A stretch of DNA of 64,000 bases from Oscheius tipulae (Eukaryota > Nematoda > Chromadorea > Rhabditida > Rhabditidae): positions 11,098,001 through 11,162,000 of the forward strand of contig JASJZH010000004.1 of NCBI GenBank assembly GCA_037178975.1. Direction: 5' to 3'. Position numbers and translations under genes: made by a program. Position 1 is the stretch's first letter. Each line of letters opens with the position of its first letter. The notes under the pieces are model-generated. The model worked only from the letters and a program-made list of their open reading frames with translations, did no database searches and was not told where the DNA came from. Shown in pieces: positions 34,091 through 43,856 of the stretch.

Positions 34091-34617
34091 GTTCTGGGCA
34101 ACAATTTTTTTAAAATTTCTGTAGTAAAACCGAAAACTTTCGTAGATGTATATAGCTTTTATTTCAACTTTATTACAGTCAAATACTAGCTGGTGAAGGC
34201 CATGGTGTGCATCTTTCTTATCAGAGGAACTCTTGTGCAAATCAATGGATGAGTAGGTGCTCATAACAATAAACTGTCTATCTGTCTCTGGCTGAAACTG
34301 TGCACTGCGCTGAAACTGAACCATCGCAAAGGAGGTATCTTTTAAATTTGTGACTTTCGACCCGGATCATACAGACCTGCAATTTTTTCCGCATAAGGCA
34401 CCATGATTATATGGACGGACACTATCTTTCTATCTCCGAGAAAACCCTTAGATGACCTGGGGGGTTTTATGGATGGAAAAACCTCTAGATGCAGTTAGGA
34501 CAGTTACACTTCTGTCTTAATAAATCTCCTCCCTCTAAGCACACGCGGATTGAGATTCATTCAATAATTATAACCTGCTTTCAAAGCATACTTTTGTAGA
34601 TTTTTCACACTTTCTAG
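34091..34617. other. Intergenic, 530 bp
   Basis: Between two minus-strand genes (SLC35F-like upstream, DUF1647 downstream). An open frame continuous with the DUF1647 start runs to 34324 but looks non-coding. Otherwise nothing was seen. Confidence 0.4.
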
Positions 34618-36253
34618 CTAACAAAGACAACTTTGGTACGAATATTGTTTGTTATCCGGTCCTGAAGCAGGCCATCTTCCTCTATCTTTCCTTACGTACA
34701 GCTGATTGTATCTCCAGTCGTCCAATGGCAGAATGATCAACACGAAAGATAGACCAATCAGGACTGTACCGATGACGAAAACAGTGTTGACGTCAACATG
34801 ATTGAAAATAACGTCACAGACTGAATATGTTTTGTTTTTTCTGGTCCGTGTTTTAGTCTACCAGTGTTGATAGGTATTCCGACAAGCATTCCAATGGAAG
34901 GAACCAGTGGACTTAATAGGGCTACTCCGAAGTTCAGGAGAAAGTTGAAAACTGAATCAGATCTTTTCAGAGTAGAAAATCACGCAATTTACGTAGTGAA
35001 AGAGCTGCAGAACCGCACATGTAACCCCATGGGACGAAGCTCCAGTCAATATGTTCAACCTTGGTTTCCAGAAGAATGAGAGTTGGAATCCAGTTCAAAG
35101 TCAGATTGAAGAAACCGAGACAGGTCATGAAGAGACTGACTTGTCCCAGGTTAGCCCGTTTTATGATTCTTTTGAAGGCTACCTGAAACAGAAACTTCTC
35201 TGTCTCTTTTTTTCTATGCTTCACACCCCCTCCTTTCGTCATTCGCATAAACCCCAGTTCAACCCTTGTCCTGAACACGTTTCAAATCCGAAACTGACCT
35301 TATAGACCGCCGCTGAAAAGGCCGATGCCGTAGAAAGCAATACTCCAAGCCACGGTGTCTTGTTTTCACTGCTACTGGGAAGATTCGTTGACATGACAAT
35401 GACTCCGGCCATTGCCAGAAGAACCGAGGCTGTCTGGGAAGGAGATGAACAGTACCAAATGTCTTACCTTGGTAGCCAGTAAACCCTCCCTCAAAAACAG
35501 CATTGACAGAATATAAACCATAGCTGCATTGCACGACGAAATTGCTGTGGCCACGCTGGCAGCAATGACCATCAAGGCCCGAGAAAATGTGTAATTTGCA
35601 CAGATCCAGAAAAGATTGAAGGGGGCGACATAGCAGAATATTGTCACACAACTTTGGAAGAAAGTCTTCCCTTGGAGGGCAAAAACGCGACAGGCATCTC
35701 TATAAATCAGTGATTCCCCAAGACCATATCAGCTGATAGACCTGTGCACTTCGACCAGATTGTGTCTCCAACAGAGCTCGTAAATGAGATAGACTGGATA
35801 GCAGCAAAGCATGAAATTTGTGCCGAACCACATTGAAAAGTATGGTGCGTTGAAGTGGTCCTAAATTTGAACTTTTTCGAAGTTCTGTCAAGACTTGTCA
35901 CGGTGATATTGAAACGAGAACAGGCAAATCTAGATAAGACAGATGACCAGAAAGTGGCAAAACATATGTGAAAATGAAGAGACGAAAAAGTTACTGAACA
36001 AATTGCAATGAACGAAAGGCAACTTGACAGTAACAAGGACTCTAAGAAGTTCAAGTGTTACCGGAGAAACAGTAAGAGTCCTCTGGCTAAACTGCGTAGC
36101 AGCCGTCCATGAACATGCTACTCCAAGCACCACAGCCACACTAATAATGACCTGAAAGTTTTTCCAATGAAATTTTTGTGAAAAACCCACATTTTTACAT
36201 GATCCAACCCAAAATGCAATGACATGAGAATTGACACTCGAAGAGTCTGACAT
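34618..36253 (-). CDS. SLC35F3/F4-like solute transporter (EamA/DMT fold)
   Basis: Ten-span drug/metabolite-type transporter; vertebrate SLC35F3 has been linked to thiamine. Exons from ATG 36253: MSDSSSVNSHVIAFWVGSCK, VIISVAVVLGVACSWTAATQ, a loop exon with APYFSMWFGTNFMLCCYPVY (near 35825), TIFCYVAPFNLFWICANYTF (near 35640), ASVATAISSCNAAMVYILSM (near 35545), VLLAMAGVIVMSTNLPSSSE (near 35420), FKRIIKRANLGQVSLFMTCL (near 35180), VPWGYMCGSAALSL (near 35010), FNFLLNFGVALLSPLVPSIG (near 34950) and VNTVFVIGTVLIGLSFVLII (near 34790). The FLLNFGVAL and YKVxFKxxxxxAxxGxVxLF blocks match SLC35F3/F4. The tail runs to TAG 34618-34620; a possible donor inside the tail leaves its end uncertain. Confidence 0.82.
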
Positions 36254-36937
36254 CTTGCAAACTTCTAATCAGGATTTCTTCTACTTTATAAGGAAAAAAG
36301 TGACCGGAGGTAGCGGTAGCGAAATTTTTGTTGCGTCAGAGCATGACTGATAAGGAAAAGTGGGAATGCCTCGATTGGCATTGAAGTCGGGATCTATTGA
36401 CCGTTGTTGCGTAATTTCCGGGAAATGTATTGACGTCGGCTATTATTAGATGTCCGGTTTGATTGTTTTGTCTGTTAGTCAACGGCCTCTGAAACCGAAC
36501 CACGGGACTTCTTTGCCGTCAAATACCCTCTTTGCATAAACTTGACGCGACAGAATAACATTAGGGACTGGCCGATCAGTCTGTATAAAACAGATCCGGT
36601 TCGGGAGAGACAACCAAACAGTCAGTGCTTTGTCAACTTCATCCGGCGAGTCCACTTGTACAGTGAGTTTGAGTCTCTGTCTCTACGTCTCTGTTTTTCA
36701 GTCTCTCTCTCTGTCTCCCTGTCTCTCTGTCTCTGTCTTAAAATCCAGGATTCCAGGTCCTCCTGTGCTCTTACTCTACGAGGTTGGCTATCCTAATTCT
36801 ACCTCAGGTCTTCCCTAGCGACGCGGACGACTTCGGCTAGGTAAAAGCTTGTCTCTAAACTTGTCTACATATCTATTAGAGTCTACTAATTACTGGTCCT
36901 TTTGAACTGTATTGCTCTCTGTCTCCCTGAATCAAAA
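36254..36937. other. Intergenic/leader region
   Basis: Divergent promoter between the SLC35F-like gene and the PPxY gene. It carries a TATA-like TATAAAA (36584-36590) and a GTCTCT tract just after a GTGAG donor-like site (36660-36735), ending in a TTTCAG-like acceptor. This may be an untranslated first exon and intron of the PPxY gene. Confidence 0.4.
36584..36590 (+). promoter_or_regulatory. TATA-like element upstream of the PPxY gene
   Basis: TATAAAA in the sequence CTGTATAAAACAGATCC. No ORF starts close by, which fits a transcript with a spliced untranslated leader. Confidence 0.35.
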
Positions 36938-37268
36938 ATGGAAATCGTTGCCGTTCCAGCTGGAGCCTTGGTTGCCCTCTCTGTTCCTCTTATCGCTTTG
37001 AAGGAGACTCTTGAGAAGAGAAACAAGAACAATATTTCGAAGCAGTTGGGAAGAAAGGTTCCGTGTCGTAAGTTATGACGTTTTCTACTCAGGAAAGTGC
37101 TTAGGAGTTCACTTTGGAGAACTCGATGCCCCAATTTTGAGCAAGGATGTGAAAAAGATTCGATCCAGAACATCGTCAGCTTGCGAGAGCAACAAGACAG
37201 CTCCGCCATTGTACGACGAATTATTCCAGCAACCTCCTGCTTACACTAAAGAGGTCGTCAAGGCTTGA
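36938..37268 (+). CDS. Small membrane protein with two C-terminal PPxY motifs
   Basis: Two exons, intron 37068-37092. About 101 residues: a hydrophobic N-terminal stretch (IVAVPAGALVALSVPLIALK) as a single span or signal anchor, a basic juxtamembrane region, CRKC, and a tail with PPLY (near residue 84) and PPAY (near residue 93). PPxY motifs bind WW domains, as in adaptors of Nedd4-type ubiquitin ligases. The protein is therefore a candidate membrane adaptor for ubiquitination or endosomal sorting. This is inferred from motifs only; the family is not recognised. Stop TGA 37266-37268. Confidence 0.65.
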
Positions 37269-37420
37269 TTTCGATTTTGAAAATTCTGATAAATCTTGTA
37301 ATCTTGAAGATTGATGGGACAAAGAGACAGAGATAGAGAGACAGAGTGACAGTGTGACAGAAATTGTAACTAACCTGTGTATTATATAAGTAAGGTGGCT
37401 AAGACAGGCATCCGTATTGC

Positions 37421-37627
37421 TTATTGTTCCATATAAATGGCCATCTTTGTAGCTCGATCCAAAAGCCTGTCAATACAATAATCAACATCAAAAGCAAGTT
37501 CTCTTATTTTTTTACAAGCTGTTCTCTCCTCAAAGCAGTGAGCAGCTGTGGCCACATGCTTGGGACTGATCAAGCTTTCAGTGCATAGAAATTCTCGATT
37601 GTTTAACCGGATTTTGATGTGTATCAT
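37421..37627 (-). pseudogene. Fragment of an S1 (trypsin-like) serine protease
   Basis: The minus-strand frame reads FLCTESLISPKHVATAAHCF, the exon with the catalytic His of the trypsin fold (nematode DUF316/trypsin type). It stops at 37421 without the Asp- or Ser-bearing exons. No downstream continuation was found, so this is a fragment or a remnant. Confidence 0.55.
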
Positions 37628-37984
37628 CGAAGGGAAGACCTTGTCAGCTCCATCTCACGTTTTTAAATGATGGTGCTTTCCAAGCGGTCAGTGAACATCT
37701 TGATGCCGCAGCCAGGTGGATATTACGGATATTAATATTGACAGCATTTGCGCTAAAGAAGTGAAGGCGAGAACGATGGTCATCGCCTATTTCTCGCTGG
37801 CTTACCTCATCATAAGAGTGGGTATTCTATCCATTAGGAAAGCCAGACTGAAACTGAAGAGATCCAAAACTTATCCAAAACGATGGGATCGTAGTTGCAT
37901 TTTCCGTAAAATATCAAAAAGTAGTCCCAGCAACGAGAGACAGTAGAAACATGAAGGATTACAACGAGCATGTGTCTTGCACCA

Positions 37985-38285
37985 ATCTTCTCGGACAACA
38001 ATCCCCCGAGTCACCACTGCAGATCACCGCCAGTTTCTAGTTGCTCTTGGTACAGATGATGCCACTCTTGTTGTCTCGGTACGAAGGTCTGGTAACCGCG
38101 AGTCAACAGATGGGTTAGTTTTCATGCTCTCAACAAGTTTGCTGGCTGGCCAAGTTTTCTTGTCTTAATTTTTGAAACTTCTGGTGGGAAGACAGCGGAA
38201 CTCCTCCAGTAACCTCCATATCAAGCTCTAGAATGGCAAAGTCCATCTGATCCTTGTACTTACTCTTGAAGTAATTGAGAGGGAA
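37985..38285 (-). pseudogene. S1 serine-protease remnant with Asp and Ser exons
   Basis: On the minus strand DQMDFAILELDMEVTGGVPL (near 38250) carries the catalytic-Asp motif (DFAILEL). About 180 bases on, a second exon after CTAG reads KLAVICSGDSG. The frame then breaks, because one more G would be needed to read GDSGG. A His exon in the right order was not found upstream. I take it as a decayed protease gene. Confidence 0.5.
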
Positions 38286-38479
38286 ATGGTGGCCTCTGAA
38301 AATTCTAAAAAGGTTTACTTGACCGCTTTGTAGGTCGACTGGCTCGGACAGGTTTGTTTATTCCTCGCAATACCGTGACAGATCGTCACGATAAGTTTTC
38401 ACTGCAACATATATACCAAGTGAAGAAGTAGCATTGTTTGTTTCGACGACAACTTTTCTAGCTTTCACTTCACTGTCGG

Positions 38480-38590
38480 ATGCTTCGTGAAAGGCTGGTC
38501 GAAGTCTCTCGACATTGCCATTCTGGAGCATTCTGAATAAGGATGTCACTGGAGGAGTTCCGCTCTGCCTCGAAATCGTTGAAAAATCTT
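38480..38590 (+). pseudogene. Inverted partial copy of the serine-protease Asp exon
   Basis: The plus strand reads SLDIAILE, then, after a frame change, DVTGGVPLCLEIVEKSS. This matches the minus-strand exon at 38250 (DFAILELDMEVTGGVPL), but the two lie in opposite orientation about 200 bp apart. An indel of about 4 bases breaks the frame, so this copy is dead. Confidence 0.5.
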
Positions 38591-38599
38591 CAGTTCGAT

Positions 38600-39144
38600 A
38601 ACAAGAAGACCTGGTCAAAGAACAAATTCTTTGTGGTTGGATATATCAAACAGCAGTGTGGTCATAACATGTCTCTTCGATGCAACACTTCGATTCCGAC
38701 GGCGCACTCGAAACCTGGTTGATTTTTCTTCTTCTTTGCTCCAAAACATAAGGTGTTCTACGAGCGTGACATCCATAAACTATCCGTGGAATGGGCAGAC
38801 GTGGTAAATGATTACGATGATTACAACGAGGGGAGATGACAAATTGAGGAGATCCGCATCCAGACGAGTATTGGGTTTTGTATGTGGAGTGTGAAATGCA
38901 AATATGGGGAGGTATATCAACTATGTAGAACTGAAAGATACTGCCGGGATCATAGAGTTCAGAACAGTTGTTAAGCTCGACTCTTGTGGAACCAGATACT
39001 TTATTATGCGTAATTCGATCAATTGCCTAGCAAGTAGGATGTAGTTTGATGGAATGGGCAATATTAAACTACAGAGTCAGATTCAGGTAGAAGCATGAGA
39101 GAGTCTAGTACTAACGACGTTGATAGAAGAAACGTTGGTATCAC
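38600..39144. other. Region without a supported gene
   Basis: A minus-strand open frame (about 38880-38650) has several cysteines (CGSPQFVISPRC, SKCCIEETC) and basic runs but no start or signal exon. No other feature was seen. Confidence 0.3.
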
Positions 39145-41638
39145 TTAACCCAAAAACTTCCTTGACTCGTCTTCGAACCGTTCTAAAAATAGATCTATTT
39201 CCTCACTTCTGAAAGATAGACAGAGAAGGAGAGACAAAGAGACAGACAAGGAGAGACGATGAGACAGGAAGACAAAGAGATCGTTCCTTACCTGTTAAGA
39301 GACAAAAGTAGTAGCGGATTCAAACAAGAGAAGATGATCCAACAGCAGTTCAGAAAAGCTGTCAAGAACGGGGTCATGCTCAGCCATTTGTCCGCATTGT
39401 GCCATAGGAGAATGAGGGTACATATATAGAAAGTCATAAAGGTGTTCTGGAGAAAGATTCCTCTTTCTTGGGTGCGACTGGTCCCAGTGCTTCGCCGAAT
39501 CTGCAAAAAGCAATTTCAAAAGCTTCCCCAATAAGAAAAAAGTCATCTGATCTCGGGCGGGCTCGAACAACCGGTCTTCTGTGTATTAGACAGATGTGAT
39601 AGTCTGTTTCCAAAGAAGAGTAGCGCCTGAATTTGAACTCTGGCGGCATAATGTTTGCGGGCGAAGAAGAAATTTCAAAACTTCAAAGTTTTTACGATTT
39701 TTCGCACACTTTTTTTCTCATTCTGACTGTGTAATCGAATTCTAGGCATGCATAAACTTACTTGACAGCAAAATTAGGGGGAAAATGATGTTGAAGATGG
39801 ACAAAATAAAGCCCCCTTTTCGCTTTTTCATGGTTTTTCTGGCAGATTTTTCTACGAATTTGTTGTAAAGTAGGTTTTTTTGGGCCCTGAATTCAATGCC
39901 AATCTCAAAACAACTGGAGTATGGCTGTAAACACAGTAAGAAAGCGAAAATCTGCCTGTCTGAGCCCGGGTTACTGTATATTCCTCGCGAGACCTTTCGC
40001 ACTTCATCTTAAAGAGTTAGCTCACTGCCGCTCTTTCACGGCGTGTTACGCCCTTGCAATAGGCGTCGCCAGTTTTTCTCGCGCTAATTTTCTATTTCGA
40101 GGGCGAGAATTCAAAATTAGTTCTCTAGCCGCTTGTTAAATTAATGTAGAGTATACGGTATCCTGTGCCAAACCCGGTTTAAACCAGGATTTCTGTAGGA
40201 TACTGTACTTAAGAAAACGAGCGGCATTTGCGCCCGGTTTGAAAAAGTGGCGACGCTCATAACACGCCGTGCTTTGTTGGAAATGGGCTATAACCACTAC
40301 ACCACGAGAACACTGGGGCGCCCATTTCGAGACGAGACTCTTTTCTCCCCGATTAAACGGACCATTATCATGTGTGCCACAATGAGCAGGTAGATTATGT
40401 AAGAGATGAGGAGGATAGGAAAACAGATGTAGTATTCCAGTTGCGAGAGTATGGGGGTGAGTGGCTTGGTCTCATCGTACGTCCATCCAATTTCCACGAA
40501 GGTAAAGTTTTGTCCCAAAATGGTCAGTAGCCAAAAGACAATGGATGAGATCCAACCCAGTATCAGTAATGCCTGAACAGTTATTTATTCATGAAAGGTC
40601 CAAAGTACGAAAACCTTTAGATAGACAGGTAATTTTGTCGCCACAACGGTCGAGTTGCTCCGAATGACGTTCACACGGCTGATGGATAGGATGCACATAA
40701 TTGGAAACATTGCCATCCAGCAAGAATTAGCCGTTCCTCCGCATATCTATAATTAGTTAATGTACTTTGCGCTATCCGAAACCCTTACCCGGACGAGAAC
40801 CTGATAGCGCTCGGTCAGATTCGGGAAGATTGGGAAGAGACCACTGATCATATGGAACACAACCTGGCCAAAGTCACAGAAATTGATCTGGAGCATGAGA
40901 ATGTAAAGAGGATTCTTACGGAGCGTCCGACTGGTCAGAATTGACTGAAAAATGCTGTTTGAAAACGAAGGGCTGTTTAGTCTGGTTGGACTTTGGCTGT
41001 TTCTCTGTCTCTCCATGAAACATGAGTTAACTTCACAGGTTCTAACGGTTAGAAGAATGCTAGGGAACTTCTACAGGAAACTGTACTCTAATGATGTTCA
41101 CTGTCATCGGTAGCGAGACATTACACCCGCGGAAAGTGAAGCAGCTTATCGTGGGTGTAATGTCTCGTTACCCCACCAACCTGTCATGCTGTCTTCTTCA
41201 TGTCCTGTCACCGGCTTCTTAGTTTACGACCTGACTCTTGCATATCCGGTATCTCTGTCCCCTCCAGGCCATCTGTCTCTCTCCTGTCCAAATAACTTTT
41301 CCCTGCTTTTCATGCCGGTTACGTGGTTAACGTGTACCAAGACTAATTTTGTCTTGGTAAACCTGTTTTTATTCCGCTCGACACCATCCAACTTGAGTTA
41401 CCACAGAAGAAGAAACGTTCCCTCTCTCTAGTTATAGTTGGCATGTCGTTTAGTTTCTTGACAGTACTTGACTTGTCAATTTCGATTCGTGGTGCTTGGG
41501 GTTTAGATAAAAACTCACAAGGTTCACTGCCATGTGTATTGGTAGAATCAGCAGAGCTAGACCAGAGTACACTAAACCAGCTGCAACTGCAGTTGAGTCC
41601 GAGTTGATAATGAAAAGGTCAGTGGACTGGTTGGACAT
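39145..41638 (-). CDS. Seven-transmembrane chemoreceptor (Srx/Srt-like)
   Basis: Exons on the minus strand: MSNQSTDLFIINSDSTAVAA with span 1 (GLVYSGLALLILPIHMAVNL) from 41638; RTLRKNPLYILMLQINFCDF with span 2 (near 40920); SCWMAMFPIMCILSISRVNV (near 40705; a small-residue-rich span 3 followed by SRVNV, the DRY-equivalent region); LILGWISSIVFWLLTILGQN (near 40560); PILSQLEYYICFPILLISYI (near 40440); and a last exon with FMTFYICTLILLWHNA, then LNCCWIIFSCLNPLLLLSLN (near 39320). The final CLNP motif matches the NPxxY region of rhodopsin-like nematode receptors. A short tail exon ends FLG at TAA 39145-39147. The start with NQST gives an N-glycosylation site; an upstream in-frame Met at 41671 is possible. 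Long introns contain a hairpin, a foldback and tRNA-like DNA. Confidence 0.72.
39535..39625 (-). other. tRNA-Val-like pseudogene or repeat head
   Basis: The minus strand reads TATCACATCTGTCTAATAC, then ACAGAAGACCGG and GTTCGAGCCC (B-box). This is close to the anticodon and T-arm half of an animal tRNA-Val, with the anticodon loop CTAATAC changed from CTAACAC. The acceptor and D-arm half are not conserved, so it is not a working tRNA. Confidence 0.5.
40037..40310. repeat. Foldback element with a tRNA-like head, in a chemoreceptor intron
   Basis: CACGGCGTGTTA...GGCGTCGCCAGTTTTTC (40037-40077) pairs with 40239-40273. Next to the right arm the minus strand reads CTCGTGGTGTAGTGGTTATA (40280-40305), a good tRNA A-box block. 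The B-box is not evident. Confidence 0.55.
41110..41171. ncRNA. Long hairpin of miRNA-precursor size (candidate)
   Basis: A 22-base arm (41110-41131) pairs with 41150-41171 with only two mismatches, around an 18-base loop. The total of 62 bases is in the range of a pre-miRNA. It lies in the first intron of the chemoreceptor gene. It could equally be a tiny MITE. Orientation of any transcript is unknown. Confidence 0.35.
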
Positions 41639-43856
41639 CCTCCTGAAAATCCACCTATTTGCAAGAATCATGTATGAAAAAATGTAGCGAGGTTAATGAA
41701 ATATACACCCAATGATTATACGAAGGCTCACAATGCTCTCACGACCTGCTCAGTCAGGTGGATGATCTGTCTGTGAACCGACGAGAAAAATTGAAGTGGT
41801 AAAGAATCGGCGTGACTTTGAGAATATCTACGTTGTTTTTGGATCGTGGGCGAGAGAGGAAGTTGTGTGTCAGTTGTTTTTCTGGTATTTGGCTCTGAAA
41901 TTAGGTTGCGAGCAAAGCATTGACATACGCTGTTACAAGAAACCATCTATTATGTTTCCAACAAACAGAGGTGTCTGTGTTTTCGAACCTTCAAATATAG
42001 GGTCTTGAAGCGACCGGGAACTAACGATCGTTACAAATACCCGTTTTCCAAGTGTCTTACTTTTTAGCAGGTATTTGTGGTCCCTCTGGGATCCCGTTTT
42101 CTTGATGTCTGGACTAAGGAGTCTCCTCGAACTAAGTGACTATATTAGGATTAGGGAATAGCGGCCATTTTGGATATGGTAATCCATGTCTAGGGGTGAT
42201 GATTCCTGAATATGTACGTATGGACTCTCTGCTGTTCTGTCTGTCTTTCTGCATCTGCTTTCGTAGTTTTAGAAACTTGGCTGGCAGAGAAAGTGATGTG
42301 TTTCAGCAGTGGCTGTTAGGACAAGAAACACGAAACGCGATGATGTCCAATCAACGGCATAACCACTTTAGTCAGCCCACGACACTAATAAAGATCACCT
42401 GAATTCGCTTTGGACAAACTACAGAGAGTTGAAACGGAAACGTTCAGATTTGGATAACTTCCAGATGCCTTAGGGTGTACATTGAACAGTTTGGGCAGCG
42501 AACGACGCTTAAGAACTTTCGGATAGATTGACTCTGTGGCTCCAAGCGGCTCGTTGATGTCTGGACTCTCCAAACGTGCACCCTCCTTGTGACGGAGTGG
42601 TAATCATTTTCTATAAGATAATTCTTGTCAAAAGTCTTGATCCTTGATTCTTGAATGACGATCAGTAAGTACATCGGAACAAGGAAATACAATAAAGGTC
42701 TTCTCTCTGACTCTCGGTCTCTCGGTGTCAACCATAGTATGCTGAAATCTATTTTCACCTTCCTTGTAGGTGAAAGTAACTGTGCATGAACTAAATCGTT
42801 ACGTGTGCCAATCAACACTTTCTCAGTTGTTATGCTTGTGTTACTTTTCATTCTACAGTAGTCAGAAAGTCAGAATTGTATTTCCCGCTCATTCATCCCC
42901 TAAATGTCAAACTTTCTCTTTCAGCTTGTTACCACAACACCATTGTTTTTTGATTTCTTGGTTGCAATTTGTAGCGACAGCGACAGAGCCTGGTGAACTT
43001 ACAAATTTGTTCCAATAATCACCCTGCTCTTCTATCTCACATTAACCTTGTTTTCAAGCGGGAACACGTGACTGGACTTCTTGACGAACTAGGCGTAAAA
43101 AGGTACTACTCGTTAAATCTCACTGCTATTTTCTCACGAACATGACGATGCACTGATAAATATACCCGAGAATTTCTTCCTCTTAGGTAATCTTTGCCTT
43201 TTCTAAATTTGGTATTTCCTGCAGATCTTAGGTCAAGATCAGTACGTACGTTGTTCGTCCTTATCTCAGGGGATGTGTGGTGGGGGGATTTACTCGATAC
43301 TTTTGTCGCGAAATATGACTTGGAACCATAATCCGCAGGGGAGGAGTGCATAAAAGGGACATGAGAGAGTCGTTTTCTGGGGTATGGTATGAACAGATCT
43401 GTAGACTTATTGCTATTTCTCTGTCTCTCTTTCTCTCTGTCTCTGTTTCATTGTCTATCTGTTCCTCTGTCTCTCCGTCTCCCTAATTCTCTGTCTCTTT
43501 GTCTCTCTCATTTATGTAGCTTCAAACTCAAAACTCCAGTACTTTTACCCTCTTACACACCCTTACTCATTACTCTGGTTACCACGTTACCGCTTTACGC
43601 AAATTGCTAAAGTGCAACAGGTGTCCTCGATGAGTACGCGCCACTTTTTTTACAGCCTCATTTGCTTACCTATAAGACTTTGTCATCCGTCTGAAAAGCT
43701 CACGCAACTTTCCCTTGAACCATCGTGGGAAAATGCTGTTAGCTCTAAAACGAAAACTGTCTTCGGTTTTCTGGCATTTGGTCTCGACTGACTATGCAAT
43801 TTGATTTGATTATCTGCTCGCGACTGTCAACAATTTTTTGATCATCTTATTCAGCT
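41639..43856. other. 2.2 kb without a supported gene
   Basis: Upstream of the minus-strand chemoreceptor and before the plus-strand one. Minus-strand open frames at 42385-42573 and 42444-42851 overlap and look coding-like in short stretches, but show no start, splice sites or family. A GTCTCT tract lies at 43415-43520 and a TATA-like CATAAAAGG at 43350-43358. The right end should contain the promoter of the 43857 gene. Confidence 0.35.

Noticed and set aside
38650-38880. Minus-strand Cys-rich frame resembling an insulin-like peptide (SKCCIEETC)
   Set aside because: The last A-chain cysteine is missing, no signal exon or start was found, and the B-chain spacing does not fit.
39535-39625. A functional tRNA-Val gene
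   Set aside because: The D-arm and acceptor stem are not conserved and the anticodon loop is altered; listed as a tRNA-like remnant instead.
42385-42851. Overlapping minus-strand frames that look coding-like in short stretches
   Set aside because: Two frames compete over the same DNA and neither joins to an exon with a start or domain; kept only as an unexplained region.
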